Assembly (NCBI GenBank): GCA_027257055.1
Contig: JAPVLO010000518.1
Location: 1,426,001-1,490,000, forward strand
Source of the DNA: Cephalopachus bancanus
Lineage: Eukaryota > Chordata > Mammalia > Primates > Tarsiidae
Length of the DNA stretch: 64,000 nucleotides
Direction of reading: 5' to 3'
The translations under genes were made by a program, and so were the position numbers. Of the stretch, positions 47,966 through 60,100 are shown one piece after another; position 1 is the stretch's first letter, and the number at the start of each line of letters is the position of its first letter. The notes beneath the pieces are model-generated. The model worked only from the letters and a program-made list of their open reading frames with translations. It was not told where the DNA came from and made no database searches.

Positions 47966-48504
47966 GTAATCTATTCTCATAAATGTTATGTAACTTTGTA
48001 AAGCAACTTATACGTTAAACACAATTTCTACAGAGAACTAATTATTAAGTTTCACTCTAGTATTTACTTATTACCATTACAATTGCAAACACCCAGCAAT
48101 TCATTTAGTTCTGAATTTTATAGGGTTCCATTTTGAACAATGGTCAATGAGAGAGAACTAAGGCTATTTTCACCACTTTTTCTATCACATGTAATTTATA
48201 ATTAATGGTAGTTTTAGAAAATATCTACAGAGGGTTTATCTTAAATGAAAAAAAAACAAGTTTACAATAATATAAGTTCCTGTTATTGCTTTACCACCAA
48301 CTCCTTAAACAGCCTTCCATTGTTTTCTGTACCTGAGTTTTATAACAAGAATTCAGTATTATTATATGTGAAGATAATGTCACAACATAGAAAAATGCAT
48401 GTGATGTAATGATTGGGGGAAAATGTTTGAATTTTATATGCAACTCTGATTAAACTAAGAAAAACATCTTTATAAGATAAATTCTTAAATATAAAAGCTA
48501 TCTA

Positions 48505-48808
48505 GGTCAGGTGCAGTGACTCATGCCTATAATCTCAGCAATCTGGGAGACTGAGGTGGAAGGATCACTTGTGTCTATGAGTTGGAACCGAGGCTAGGCA
48601 ACATAGCAAGTCTTCATCTCTAGCCCCCCAAAATCAAAAAATTGTCCAGGCATGATGGTACGCATCTGTAGTTCCAACTACTTGAGAGGCTGAGGCTGAA
48701 GAATAGCCTGATCCCAGGAGGTCGAGGCTGTGGTGAGCTATGATTGTGCCAATGTGCTCCAGCCTAGGCAACAGAGTGAGACCCTAACTCAAAAGAGGGG
48801 GAAAAAAG
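48505..48808 (+). mobile_element. Older diverged Alu, sense
   Basis: ggtcaggtgcagtgactcat to accctaactcaaaagagggg. Confidence 0.9.
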
Positions 48809-48929
48809 CTATCTATATTAGGATAGTGGACTTAAAGGATTTTCTTTCTTTTAGCCAAGTTTTTTTTGTAAAGTTGTTATATTCGTGGTTTTATAATATA
48901 TTTTAAAACTAGATCTAGGTATAGACATA

Positions 48930-49305
48930 CAATGGAACAAAAAGGAATGAAATACTGATACATACTACAACACAGATAAGCCTTGAAAACATGCTAAATG
49001 AAAGAAGCCAGGCACAAAAGGCCACATATTATTTGATCCCATTTATTTGAAGTATCCAGAATAGGCAAATCTATTGACAGAAAGCAGATTTGTGGTTGCC
49101 AGGGCAGGAGGAGCAGGTAGAGAACAATGACTGCTTAATGGGTACAAGATTTCCTTTTGGGCTGATGAAAAAATTCTGGAGCTAAGTAGCAGTGATGGCT
49201 ATACAACACTGTGTATGTATATACCAAATGCTACTGAAGTGTTCATTTTAAGATAGTTAAAATGGTAAATCTTATGTGATATGTACAATGAAAAAATTAA
49301 GCTAA
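48930..49305 (+). mobile_element. Old L1 3' end, sense
   Basis: caatggaacaaaaaggaatg, aagaagccaggcacaaaagg, ttgtggttgccagggcagga and agtgttcattttaagatagt. Confidence 0.8.
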
Positions 49306-49425
49306 GTCTAAGATAAGTATTGGAACAGATTTGAGAACTGGTTTCAAAAGACATTATTTAACAGGCAATAATAAATTATGCTAAAACTTTTCCCATTAAT
49401 AACTGATTTTTAAAATGTTATAGTA

Positions 49426-49690
49426 GGCTGGGTATGGTGGTTCACAACTGTAATCCCAGTACTTTGGGAGGCCAAGACAAGAGGATTGCCTGAGCGCAGG
49501 AGTTCAAGACCAGCCTGGGCAACTTGGCAAGACCTCATCTCTACAATAAATCAAAAAAATGAGTTGGGTGTGGCAATATATGCCTGTAGTTCCAGAAGGA
49601 TTGCCTGAGCCCAGCAGGTAGAGGCTGTGGTGGCTATGATCGTGCCACTGCACTCCAGCCTGATTGACAGTGAGACTCTGACTCAAAATA
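49426..49690 (+). mobile_element. Alu, sense, right arm shortened
   Basis: ggctgggtatggtggttcac to gactctgactcaaaataata. The right monomer lacks the section between ttccag and aaggattgcc. Confidence 0.9.
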
Positions 49691-49960
49691 ATACTGAGTG
49701 ATCTCTCACAGAAACAAAGAGCTGAGTATCACATGTTCTCACTCATAAGTGGACCTTGAATAACTACCGTAAAACTATAAGAAAAGGATTGACAGAAGTG
49801 GGAAACTGCAGGGGAGTGGGAAGTAGGGAGGTGCGATTGACAGTAGTCGATATCTGCCTGAGTGGGGGGGCACACCTCATCAACATGGGTACCTGCACAA
49901 TGAATATTTGTATACCTCACCCTGAATTGTACCCCACAATTTTAAAATAAAAATTAAGAG
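49691..49960 (+). mobile_element. 5'-truncated L1 3' end, sense
   Basis: actgagtgatctctcacaga, ttctcactcataagtggacc, a G-rich 3' UTR and cctgaattgtaccccacaat. It directly abuts the preceding Alu. Confidence 0.9.
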
Positions 49961-50420
49961 AGGAAAAATAATACATAAATAAATTAAATAAATAAAATTT
50001 TAAAAATTATAATACATCTGCCTGAAACTATCTCACATTAGAAAGGACACAGTAAAGGAGGCTGATGGAGAGGCCACATATCTTCCTTTACTTTGGGCCT
50101 GAACCATCCTGTGGCTAGCCAGTGTCTTTTTGTTCAGTGCGGAGGAGCAGAAAAGAGGGGGTACCCACCTTGCTGGGCCATAGATACTCAGGAAAAGGAT
50201 CCTTTCTCCTGTCACATGGACCCTTAAATTTTACAGCCAAAGCTAAACAATTCAAACAAGCTAAAATGTTGACGAAACCTCTTATCCCAAAATATAGGAG
50301 TTTAATATTTATGACCTCATTTTAAAACTACATAACACATTTACCATATTTCTTTGAAAAATACAATACAACTTACTATACTTGGGGTCATAGGTAAACC
50401 ACATTTTCCTCTTTTTTCAG

Positions 50421-50568
50421 GTCAGCTAGAATCTGATAGATTCTTACTAATGAGTGGTGGAAAGCCATCTCGCAAGTGTGGAATTCTTTCTAGTGGGAAC
50501 AACCTCTTTTTCAATGAAGATGGCTTGCGCATGCTGATGACACGAGAGCTGGATTTATCACATGCTAG
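50421..50568 (+). CDS. RELN: Reelin exon e15 (repeat 5B)
   Basis: This 148-bp exon encodes [38 protein letters not shown] and [10 protein letters not shown], human residues about 2176-2225. It enters in phase 1 and leaves in phase 2 inside arginine (AG|A). The acceptor is cttttttcag and the donor gtaatc. Glu replaces Asp in RELD relative to remembered human. The region spanning FKG and EGLRML, split between e8 and e9 in 4B, is continuous here. Confidence 0.96.
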
Positions 50569-52820
50569 GTAATCATTGTTAAATGCTGCTGAAAAACCAC
50601 ATTGTGATGAACAGTAGTAGAACAAAATCAAATCCGAAAGAAGCAGAACAATCTCACAGACAATGCCTTCCATTAGAAATACTTAACTTCTGTCTTGTCA
50701 AAACCTCCGCTAAGACACAATTTACATAATTTCTATTCTAAAACTGGGAGAAATTTGTTCAAAAACTTCACTGGAAGGAGGCATTGCTAAAGAGACAAAA
50801 GTTAATGACTGGTGTTTTACAAGACTGAGACTGAGAAATAACCATGCTTATTTTGCTTTAACTTTAAGAAAATAATATTGCATCTTCTTTATCCACCTTC
50901 TACCCAACACTTTTCATTAGCACTTGAACTCCGTAGAAATTATTTACATTTATTACACCATGCTTAGTAGAAAGCTTAGTTGAAATATAATGCATCTTCA
51001 AATCATTCACAATTTATCTCAATTAGCAATTTAAGTTAAGAACATTTGAAGTGCAGCCTTATTCTTTATTACCACCCTCCAATGACTCACTCACATGTTC
51101 TAAGTAGTCATTTTCTGAACTGAGCACAGTCCTTCAGAAACAAACATTTTAAACTGGCTCAGAGGATTATGTCCTGTCAAGATTTGTATCCCTTGGTCAT
51201 TTGATGAGCTAAAAACTTCACAAGGAAAGTAAAAAAGGCAGTTTAACACGTGTAAGATGGAACCTGACCTATTTTTCCAAGTGAACAAAGAAATGATGAT
51301 TTTGTGTTTTGAAATATTTCAGAGTATTTAAAAATACATCTTAACATATTTATTCTCTATGCTAAATCTTTTGTTTATTGATCATAAATTTGATCATGCT
51401 TTATAGAAAATACTGTTCTATCTGTAAAATAATTTTACAATTACAGAAATGAGATTGTATTTATTTTATCCCATTTTTATGTATATACTTTAATTTGATG
51501 TTTCTTATTTCAGATTTTTACTAGCAGCTAAGTTCTCTGATTGACAAATTATTAGGTTTTTCCAAATAAGTTATTCTGACATGGTTTATCACTAAATTAA
51601 TATAGAGATTTTCTCAACACAAGTAGACAATATGCTAAAAGTTTTTTTTTCTGTAAATGATTATTGTTTTTTAAATGTAAATATCACTAGGCACTAACCA
51701 TGTAGGTTTTCACGAATTCAGTGTTAAAAGTTCTATTATGTAGCTCATCTCAGTAGCATGCTGTGTAGGATTTGCATATATTGACCCGAAAATGCTCCAT
51801 ATAAAATCCCAATTTTTTCAGGGTCATAAGACAAATGAATGGGGAGGGAGAACTCATGAGGAATGATTAGCTTTGTATATGGTACTGATAATATTTTTTA
51901 TTATACATCCCAATGTATTTCTCATATCTGGCATGCAAACCTTATTTGGTATGTATGTTGAGTTACATGTGAAATTTATTCTGCATTACCAGCTAGCATC
52001 ATGGCCAGGCCAGGCACCAGCAGCTTGCCTGCCAAAGATAATATGTGAGTTAGTTTTCACTGGCACCCAGCTGGTTGCTGCCACTCTGTCCACCTCCCTG
52101 CCAGCTGGGAACGTTGCCACTGGCTGACTGCCACTGTTCTCAGTGGCCAGTATCATCCATCCCCAGACCCAGCAACAGTCAGAGGCTGGCACAGCCACCA
52201 CCACCACCCCACACTCATGATCCCTACCCTGGCACAAAAAAGTGAAAAGAGGCCCAAGTTTGACATACCTCTTCCAAAAGATGCCTGGCCTTTCACAAAG
52301 AGGTGCTACAACTGGTGAATTTAAATGTGTCTCCCAAAACCAATAATAGGATATCTGAAAAATTACGGGTGAAAACTGAGAAAGGATGATCTTGCCAATA
52401 ATGTGGCATAAATTACGTTGGCTATATTCTTCCAGTTTCAAACACTAAGGATCCAAACTTATCTTATATAGATGAACATGCATACTCCCAAACTTGGACA
52501 GCCTTTAGATCCCTCCCATATTCTTACAGAACTGCCAGAGGGCTCACTGAATCCTCATTTCCCTCAGCCTCTCCTCTAAGAAGAGATGTGAGATACAAGT
52601 ATGGATGCAGAATTGCCTTTTATCAGACTTCACATTTAATTAACTCCCTGTCGCATTAGAAAGGAAAATCAGGTTTTGAAGTGATGACTTTGGACATTCA
52701 TTAAATCATCATGTTCATTACAGTCATCTCTTCCCCTATAACCCTTGTGTGCTTGTCTTTTGTTAACAATGTGGATTTCTCATTAAAGTAAAAGTCTCCA
52801 GTAACATTTGCTAATGTCAG
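50569..52820 (+). other. RELN: RELN intron e15-e16
   Basis: 2.3 kb. AT-rich apart from a GC-rich island at about 51985-52260. No repeat I can name. Confidence 0.85.
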
Positions 52821-53079
52821 ATTTGTGCAGTTCTTCGTGAGACTGGGTTGTGGTAAAGGTGTTCCAGACCCCAGGAGCCAACCTGTGCTTCTGCAGTATT
52901 CCCTAAATGGTGGCCTCTCATGGAGTCTCCTTCAAGAATTCCTTTTCAGCAACTCTAGCAATGTGGGCAGGTACATTGCCCTGGAGATACCCTTGAAAGC
53001 CCGTTCTGGTTCTACTCGTCTTCGCTGGTGGCAACCATCTGAGAATGGGCACTTCTACAGCCCCTGGGTTATTGACCAG
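52821..53079 (+). CDS. RELN: Reelin exon e16 (repeat 5B, Asp-box)
   Basis: This 259-bp exon encodes [20 protein letters not shown], the Asp-box SLNGGLSW, the sequon-bearing [35 protein letters not shown] and WVIDQ, human residues about 2225-2311. It enters in phase 2 and leaves in phase 0 with CAG|gtcagt. It covers in one exon what e3, e4 and the start of e5 cover in 3B, so two introns present in repeat 3 are absent here. Confidence 0.97.
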
Positions 53080-53941
53080 GTCAGTACCTTCAAGATTAAC
53101 TATTTTAATTGTTATCTGAGCTGTTTTGTGTCCTTAGAAGTATTTAGTCCAAGCTTCTTACTCGTAGTCAAAGGCCAGCAAGGACAGTTGAGTGACTTGC
53201 CCAAGGGCACACAGCTAAATTAGATATGGCATTTAGCTTCCTTTCATTTTCTATTTCTTTAACAGCCTAAGCTTATAAAAATAAAGCAACAGAAGGCCCA
53301 AGTCCTGCTCATAGAGGATACTGCCATATGGATAGAGGGACTTTATCAAGCGTGATACAAGGTTATAAATCTCTGAAAAGGAAAATGTGCAAATTAGCAC
53401 TGGTGCCACATGCAGTAGTTCCCAAATCCTCTTTCCTAGCCTTTGAAGAAAAAAATAAATAACTCTTCCCAATATCCTTATAGTCTGCTCTAAAGGCTCT
53501 TTATACATAATAAAATGTGTATCAAATAGAACTCAAAGAACCTGTTAACAAACCACGGAGTTCATGCAAAGAATTGGAACTGAAATGCCTTAGGGTACAA
53601 TTGTCCTTAAATAGAAATTTTACATGGAAAATAATCACATATAAGCCAAATTTTACTTTCACAGCTTGGATATGTGTTGTTTCCAAAGGCACAATTTGGC
53701 CCATGTGGACTGTGAATGGTTTTGTCAATCTTTTGATTTGTTTTCTGTAGCTTCTTGCCAGATGGGCAAGCAGACCACATAAAAATAAATAAGAGCATTC
53801 TGAAAGGCCCCCTAACATTATGCTAGCTGTGTAGTGCCAGTTCTGAGCTGCCTGACATAAAAACAAACAAACAAGAAAGCCCAAACTTTCCCACATCTTA
53901 AAACCAAGTTGAAAATTTGGGGTTTTTTTAATGCATTTCAG
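53080..53941 (+). other. RELN: RELN intron e16-e17
   Basis: 862 bp with a short antisense MIR remnant at 53155-53220 (gagtgacttgcccaagggca). ORFs of 77-124 codons at 53517-53896 have no recognisable similarity. Confidence 0.85.
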
Positions 53942-54191
53942 ATTCTTATTGGAGGAAATATTTCTGGTAATACAGTCTTGGAAGATGATTTCACAAGTCT
54001 AGATAGTAGGAAATGGCTGCTTCACCCAGGAGGCACCAAAATGCCTGTGTGTGGCTCCACTGGTGACGCCCTGGTCTTCATCGAAAAGGCCAGCACCCGT
54101 TATGTGGTCACCACAGACATAGCTGTGAATGAAGATTCATTCCTACAGATAGATTTCGCTGCCTCCTGCTCTGTCACAGATTCTTGTTACG
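53942..54191 (+). CDS. RELN: Reelin exon e17 (5B end, repeat 6A start; carries Lys2360)
   Basis: This 250-bp exon encodes [54 protein letters not shown] and [19 protein letters not shown], human residues about 2312-2395. The AAG codon at 54086-54088 in FIEKAS is Lys2360, one of two repeat-6 lysines known to be needed for binding the LDL-receptor-type module of ApoER2. NIS is a sequon. It enters in phase 0 and leaves in phase 1 (G|CT). Unlike 4A and 5A, no intron interrupts this part of 6A. Confidence 0.97.
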
Positions 54192-54575
54192 GTAAGTCTT
54201 ACATGTCCAGATAGAGGGACAGAAGTATCCATGAGTATCTGTGACTTTCTCTATCCTAGGACTATGCTGCACTTCTGGTAAGTCCATAAGTAATACATAA
54301 GTGCTCTTTGAGTCAAACAATATCATATTCTTGAAAACTTTATGTGTAAATTGAGTTTTAGAAGCTAATTTTTGAAATAAACAGAATGTGAACTTGATTT
54401 TTTGAGCATATGTACCTGAAATTTTCTTTTATAAATTAAATAGCAACCTAAATCATAATTCATAAATACAGATTTTTTGGGGTACCAGACTTGTAGAATA
54501 AATGATATACTACTTAGAGTATCTTTCCATTAAGGACTTTCATCACATCAAGAGTACTGGGCATAAGCAATAAGA

Positions 54576-54852
54576 TTTTTTTTTTTTTGAGTTGGAGTCT
54601 CACTCTGTCGCCCAGACTGGAGTGCGGTGGCCGGGAGCGGCCTCAACCTGCTGGGCTCCGGCGATCCTTCCGCCTCAGCCTTCCAAGTAGCCGGAATTAC
54701 AGGCATGTGCTACCACACCCAGCTGATTTTTTGATTTACTGTAGAGATGAGGTCTCACTGCCCAGGTGGGTCTCGAACCCGCGGGCTCAGGCAATCCACT
54801 CACCTCAGCCTCCCAAAGGAATGGGATTACAGGCTGAGCCATCGAGCCCGAC
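54576..54852 (-). mobile_element. Strepsirrhine-type Alu, antisense
   Basis: From the T run and gagttggagtctcactctgt to gagccatcgagcccgac; aagcaataagat flanks both ends. Confidence 0.95.
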
Positions 54853-55490
54853 TTAAGCAATAAGATTTATACATATATTTGTATATTCTTAGAGTTTAAT
54901 TCTCAGATTAGACAAGTTATTGTCTCTTTTCCATACCTCAGGAATCATAAAATTTCATTGTTCTCACTTTGCCTTGTATTTTTTGCCATCATGGGTAATA
55001 GCACATTCTGGGCTACCCTCATTGTGACCAATTTATATTCCCCAGGTTTAGTGTATGTGCACACCATGTATACACACTCAGACTCATCTTAGAAGAAATA
55101 AAAACTGATATCATTGCACACTTGGACCCTTCACCTGAACTGACAGACCTGTCAGGATTCTCAGAGTCTCTTAGTTTTTCACTACTCCATATCACTCTTC
55201 TTCCAAAAAATGCAAACTAATGTTCACAGGGGCTTTGGGCAGTTTGGGATTCTGCAGCAGGGGTGGCTGAAGTTTGAGGAATTTGATTACTTCCAAGGTC
55301 CTCCGGAATCCTCCAGAATTCATATTTTTTAAATGTTTTCATTAGTCTGAATTTAATGAACATATCTTGGGAGGAATCCCAGAAGTACTCTTTCTACTTC
55401 AGACACAATCAGTCAACACTAGACTAGTCAGTGGGGGTGGAACTTGGAAAAGGGAAGATGGAAAAATAAAAGGTACATAGGTACATAGAA

Positions 55491-55553
55491 GGCTGCTACA
55501 ACCTCCTGAGAAAGGTGAAAATGAACTCTAAAATGAAAGAGGAAAGTGACTAA
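55491..55553 (+). repeat. 63-bp direct repeat, copy 1
   Basis: ggctgctacaacctcctgag through gaggaaagtgactaa; identical to 56033-56095. Confidence 0.97.
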
Positions 55554-56032
55554 TTGAGGGGATACCTCAGAAACATTCCAGTGAATCAAGAACTCTATGG
55601 AGTGGTATTGATGCAAAATGTAAAGAGAACTCAAAAGAGGGAGAAATGACCAATGGTGGGCCAGTCCATGGAGTCAGGGAACATTTCACAAAGGAGCTAA
55701 GAGGACCTTGTTAGCTAAAGTGAATTTTTAGAGTGGATGGCAAAGAAAGGACCCCCCCAAATGAGGCTGGAACCATAAACAAAGAAGCAGATGTGAGTGT
55801 TCTTCCGGTCTTTGTGGGAAACCATGAGCAGATCAGCCTGAACAGGCAATATTGATATCTGATGGAAGATAACAATGTGTGTTGATTTTGAAAACACACT
55901 AGACTCTTACCCACTTATTAACACAGGAAGTGGATGAGAGCCCAAAGAAGTGTTATCACATGGTTGACCTGCAGCACTACCAGAACTGAAATTCTGCCCT
56001 CATGAGCCCAGCCACATGAATTTTCTACTGTA

Positions 56033-56095
56033 GGCTGCTACAACCTCCTGAGAAAGGTGAAAATGAACTCTAAAATGAAAGAGGAAAGTGACTAA
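56033..56095 (+). repeat. 63-bp direct repeat, copy 2
   Basis: Identical to 55491-55553, offset 542 bp. The surrounding sequence is not duplicated. Confidence 0.97.
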
Positions 56096-57154
56096 GTGGA
56101 GCTCACAACAAATTATGAAGGACGGCACGGGAATTTGTGCTTGATAAGGTTGCAAACAGGAGAGTACAAGTGCACAGGGCTGACATGATGTATGTTAGGG
56201 AGATGAGCTCAAAATCCAATGATGGTGGGTAGAGAAGAACCTAAGTAAAGAAACCACAGTGGTCACCTGTGTATGAGGCGATGCAGACTTGGGTTGTGTG
56301 GCATGAGGAGAAATGGAATGGATCAAATTGATATGAGACACTGCAAACAAAATGAAAGAAGCAGCAAGTCTTAGGACTAGTCCATAGGTTGAACGTAAGG
56401 AGTAAAGGAGTAAAAAAGAATAAAATTTCTAAAATAACTTCTAAAGTTTGAACTCAGAAAACTCGTGTAAAAGTATTGCAATTGATACAATTTGGTAATT
56501 AAGAAGAGATGTTTGTTTATAAAGGAAAATGATGAGTTTTTTTGTTTTGTTTTGTTTTGTTTTTTAGTTTAGGTGAAAGTCGTTCTAAGTGAAGATACCC
56601 TTTAGTGAGGAGGACATAGAGTAGGGAAAGCAGGAGTTTTGTCTATACTGTTCATCACAATACACCCAGCATCCAACTCGATGATGGGCTCCATAAACAT
56701 AGGACAAATGAAAAAAATCCATTTTGAGACATACAGTTGGGAGATTTAGGCACAGAGGTAATAGTTGAAGCCCTAAGAGTGTACTTGTAGAATAGAAGGC
56801 AGGAAGCAAAGTCTGGAAGAATGCCCGTAAATGAGCAAGTTACCAAAGTAGCCAGAGAATAAAAGTTAAGCAGGAGCCTCAGAGTAACGTCCCCCAAATA
56901 AAGTTCCAAGAATCAATGAGTAATCTGTAATGTCCAATGCTATAAGGAGGACAAGTACAGTGAAGACTGAGACAGGGCCATTTTATTGGCCTAGAAATCT
57001 CAGAACAGTACGTGGTCTTCCTATGGCCACACAGGAGAATCACCTGGGAAGCTTTAAAAGCTCCTGACACCTTGGCAATGCCCCAGAAGAGTTCAGTCAG
57101 AATCTCTGGTGGAGGGACCCAGGCATCAATAGTTTCATTATATATACATTCTTT

Positions 57155-60100
57155 AAAAGATTTTAAAGATGTGGGGTGCAATTCAGGATTAGGTATACAA
57201 GTGGACATCATCCAGGTAAAGTTTGGGCCTCCCTTTGGTCCCCACTTTGCCTGGTTTGAGATCAGGAACCCTTATTGATGTTGTGTTCTCCCCCCATCCC
57301 ACCCTGGCAGTATCCCACTACTGCCAATCCCTTTCTTATAGTATTATGGAATTATGGTAAATGTTCAGGGTCCACTTATGAGTAAGAACATATGGTACTC
57401 TGTTCTTTGTTTCTATGATAGATCACAGAATATTGTTGACTCTAAATCCATCCAAGTTGCTGCAAAGTCCATATGTTTGTCCTTCTTTATGGCTGTGTAA
57501 TATTCCATTGTGTATATGTACCAAATTTTTTTTAGTACAGTCCAGTTTTGATGGGCAGCATGGTTGGTTCCATGTTTTTGCTATTGTGAATAGTGCTACA
57601 ATAAACATGTGTGTGCAGGTCTATTTTTTGTAGAATGCTTTGAGTTCCTCTGGGTATATTCCCAGTTGGGGGATTTCTAGGTCATATGAAGGTCAATTTT
57701 TGTTGCCACACTGTTTTGCGTAGAAGTTGAACTGGTTTGCATTCCCTCCAGCAGTGCAGAATTGTTCCTTTTTCTCCACATCCTCTTCAGCATCTGTTGT
57801 TTCTTTTATTAATGATTGCCATTCTTACTGGGGTTAGGTGGTCTCTCAGTGTGGTTTTGATTTGCATTTCTCTGATGATGAGTAGGCTGAGCACTTTTTT
57901 GTGTGTTTGTTGACTGCCTGCATTATCTTCTTTTGAGAAGTGGCTATATATGTCTTTTGCCCACTTTTTAATGGAGCTGTTTGTTTTTATCCTTTCAGCA
58001 GGTTTTAGTTCCTTGTAGATTCTGGATGTTAGGCCTTTGTCAGATATACAGTTGACAGATATTTTTTCCCATTCTGTGGGCTGTATCCTTGCTCTCTGGA
58101 TGATTTCTTTTGTTTTGCAGAAACTTTTCTGTTTGATGAGGTCCCATTTGTCTATCTTATTTCTTATGGCATGGACACCTGGGGTTTTGATCAGGAAGGG
58201 TTGCCAGCTCCAATTTCCATAAGGGTGTCTCCTGCATTTTCTAAGATTCTTGTAATTTGAGGTTTTATGTTTAGGTGTTTGATCCATTTAGAGTTGACTT
58301 TTGTGTATGGTGATAGGTAGGGGACCTGTTTCATTCTTCTGCATGTGGTCAGCCAGTTTTCCCAGCACCATTTACTGAAAGCTTCTCTCCCCAGTGGTTG
58401 TTGATGGAGGCTTTGTCGAAGATGAGGACATTGAGATTTTGCTTCTGGAATCTCTCGCCTGATCCATTGATCCATATGCCTATTCTTGTACCAATACCAG
58501 ACTGTTTTGATTATTGTGGCCTTATAGTAAAGTTTAAAGTCTGAAAGTGTGATACTCCCCGCTTTGTTTCTTTTGCTAAGGATTGTTTTGGCTATTCATG
58601 GTCATTTATGTTTCCATATGAATTTCTGTATTGTCATTTCCAGGTCTGAGAAGAATGATGTTGGCAATTTAATGGATATTGCATGAATCCGTAGATTGCC
58701 TTGGGTAGGATGGACATCTTAACAATGTTGATTCTTCAGTCCATGAGCATGGAATATTTTTCCATTTGTTTGTGTCATCTTTGATTTCTTGAAGCAGTAT
58801 TTTGTAGTTTTCATTGTAAAGATCTTTTACTTCTCTGGTAGGAAGCTATTTCATATTTTTTGTGGCTATTATGAATGAGATTGTGCTTTTTATTTGGTTC
58901 TCTGCCTATTTGTTGTTGGTGTATAAGAATGCAACTGTCTTTTGCACATTTATTTTGTACCCCAAGACTTTGTCAAAGTCCTTTATCAGTACAAGGAGGT
59001 TTCTTTTGGATCCAATTCTTTTGGATTTTCAAAGTCTAGGATCATATCATCAGCAAAGAGGAATAACTTGACTTTCCTTTTCCTATTTGGATACCCTTGA
59101 TTTCCTTCTCTTGTCTAATTGCTATTGCTAGGACTTCCAACACAGTGTTGAACGGGGGGGTCAGGGTGGGCAGCCTTGTCTTGTTCCAGTTTTCAGGGGA
59201 AATGTTTCCAGTTTCTGTACATTTAGCAATATGCTGTCTGTGAGTTTATCGTAGATGGTGCTTACTACTTTGAAGTATGTTCCATCTATGTCTAGGTGTT
59301 CAAGGGTTTTTATCAAGAAGGGATGCTAGATTTTATCAAAGGCTTTTTTCTGCATCTAATGATGTAATCATGTGGTTCTTGTTTTTACATCTGTTGATGT
59401 ATTTAATTACATTTATGGTCTTGTGGATGTTGAACCAGCCCTTCATCTGAGGATGAAACATACTTGGTCATGGTGGATAATTATTGAGATGTGTTGTTGG
59501 ATCTGATTTGCTAGAATCTTGTTGGGAATTTTTACGTCTGTGTTCATTAGGGATATTGGCCTGTAGTTCTCCTTTTTTGTTGGATCTTTATCTGGTATGG
59601 GTATCAAGATGATGTTAGCTTCGTAAAATGACTTGGGGAGAATTCCATTAGAATAATTTTAATAGGATTGGTATCAGCTCCTCCTTCTATATTTTGTAGA
59701 ATTCCACTGGAAAGCTATCCGGTCCAGTGTTTTTTTGTTTGTTTGCTTTGTTGTGTTTTGTAGGTAGTTTTCTTAATATAGAGTCAATTTTCTGGTTGTT
59801 ATTGGTCTATTTAGTGTCTCAATATCTCCTTGTTTCAACCTTGGGAGGTTTTGTGATGTCAGAAAATCCTCCATTTCATTTAGGTCATCAAGTATGTTTC
59901 CATACAGGTGTACATAGTAGGCTCTGATAATCTTTTGTATTTCTTTGGGGTCAGTTGTGATTTGATTTTTTGCATTTCTGATTGTGTTTATTTGTGCTTT
60001 TTCTTGGTCACTCTGGCTAGGGGTCCATCAATCTTGTTAATTCTTTCTAAGAACCAGCTTTTTGTTTTGTGGATGTTTTCTGTGAAATTGTTTATGTTTG

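Larger units (their letters stand above)
47966..50420 (+). other. RELN: RELN intron e14-e15
   Basis: 2.5 kb, more than half repeats: old Alu, old L1, Alu and a young L1 tail in a row (48505-49960). Confidence 0.88.

Noticed and set aside
51986..52441. 151-codon minus-strand ORF
   Set aside because: The GC-rich island keeps it open; the sequence is Val/Ala/Trp-rich without family resemblance. The island is reported, the protein is not.
57787..58475. Two open minus-strand stretches of 166 and 94 codons
   Set aside because: They are the decayed C-terminal ORF2 of the L1, not host genes.
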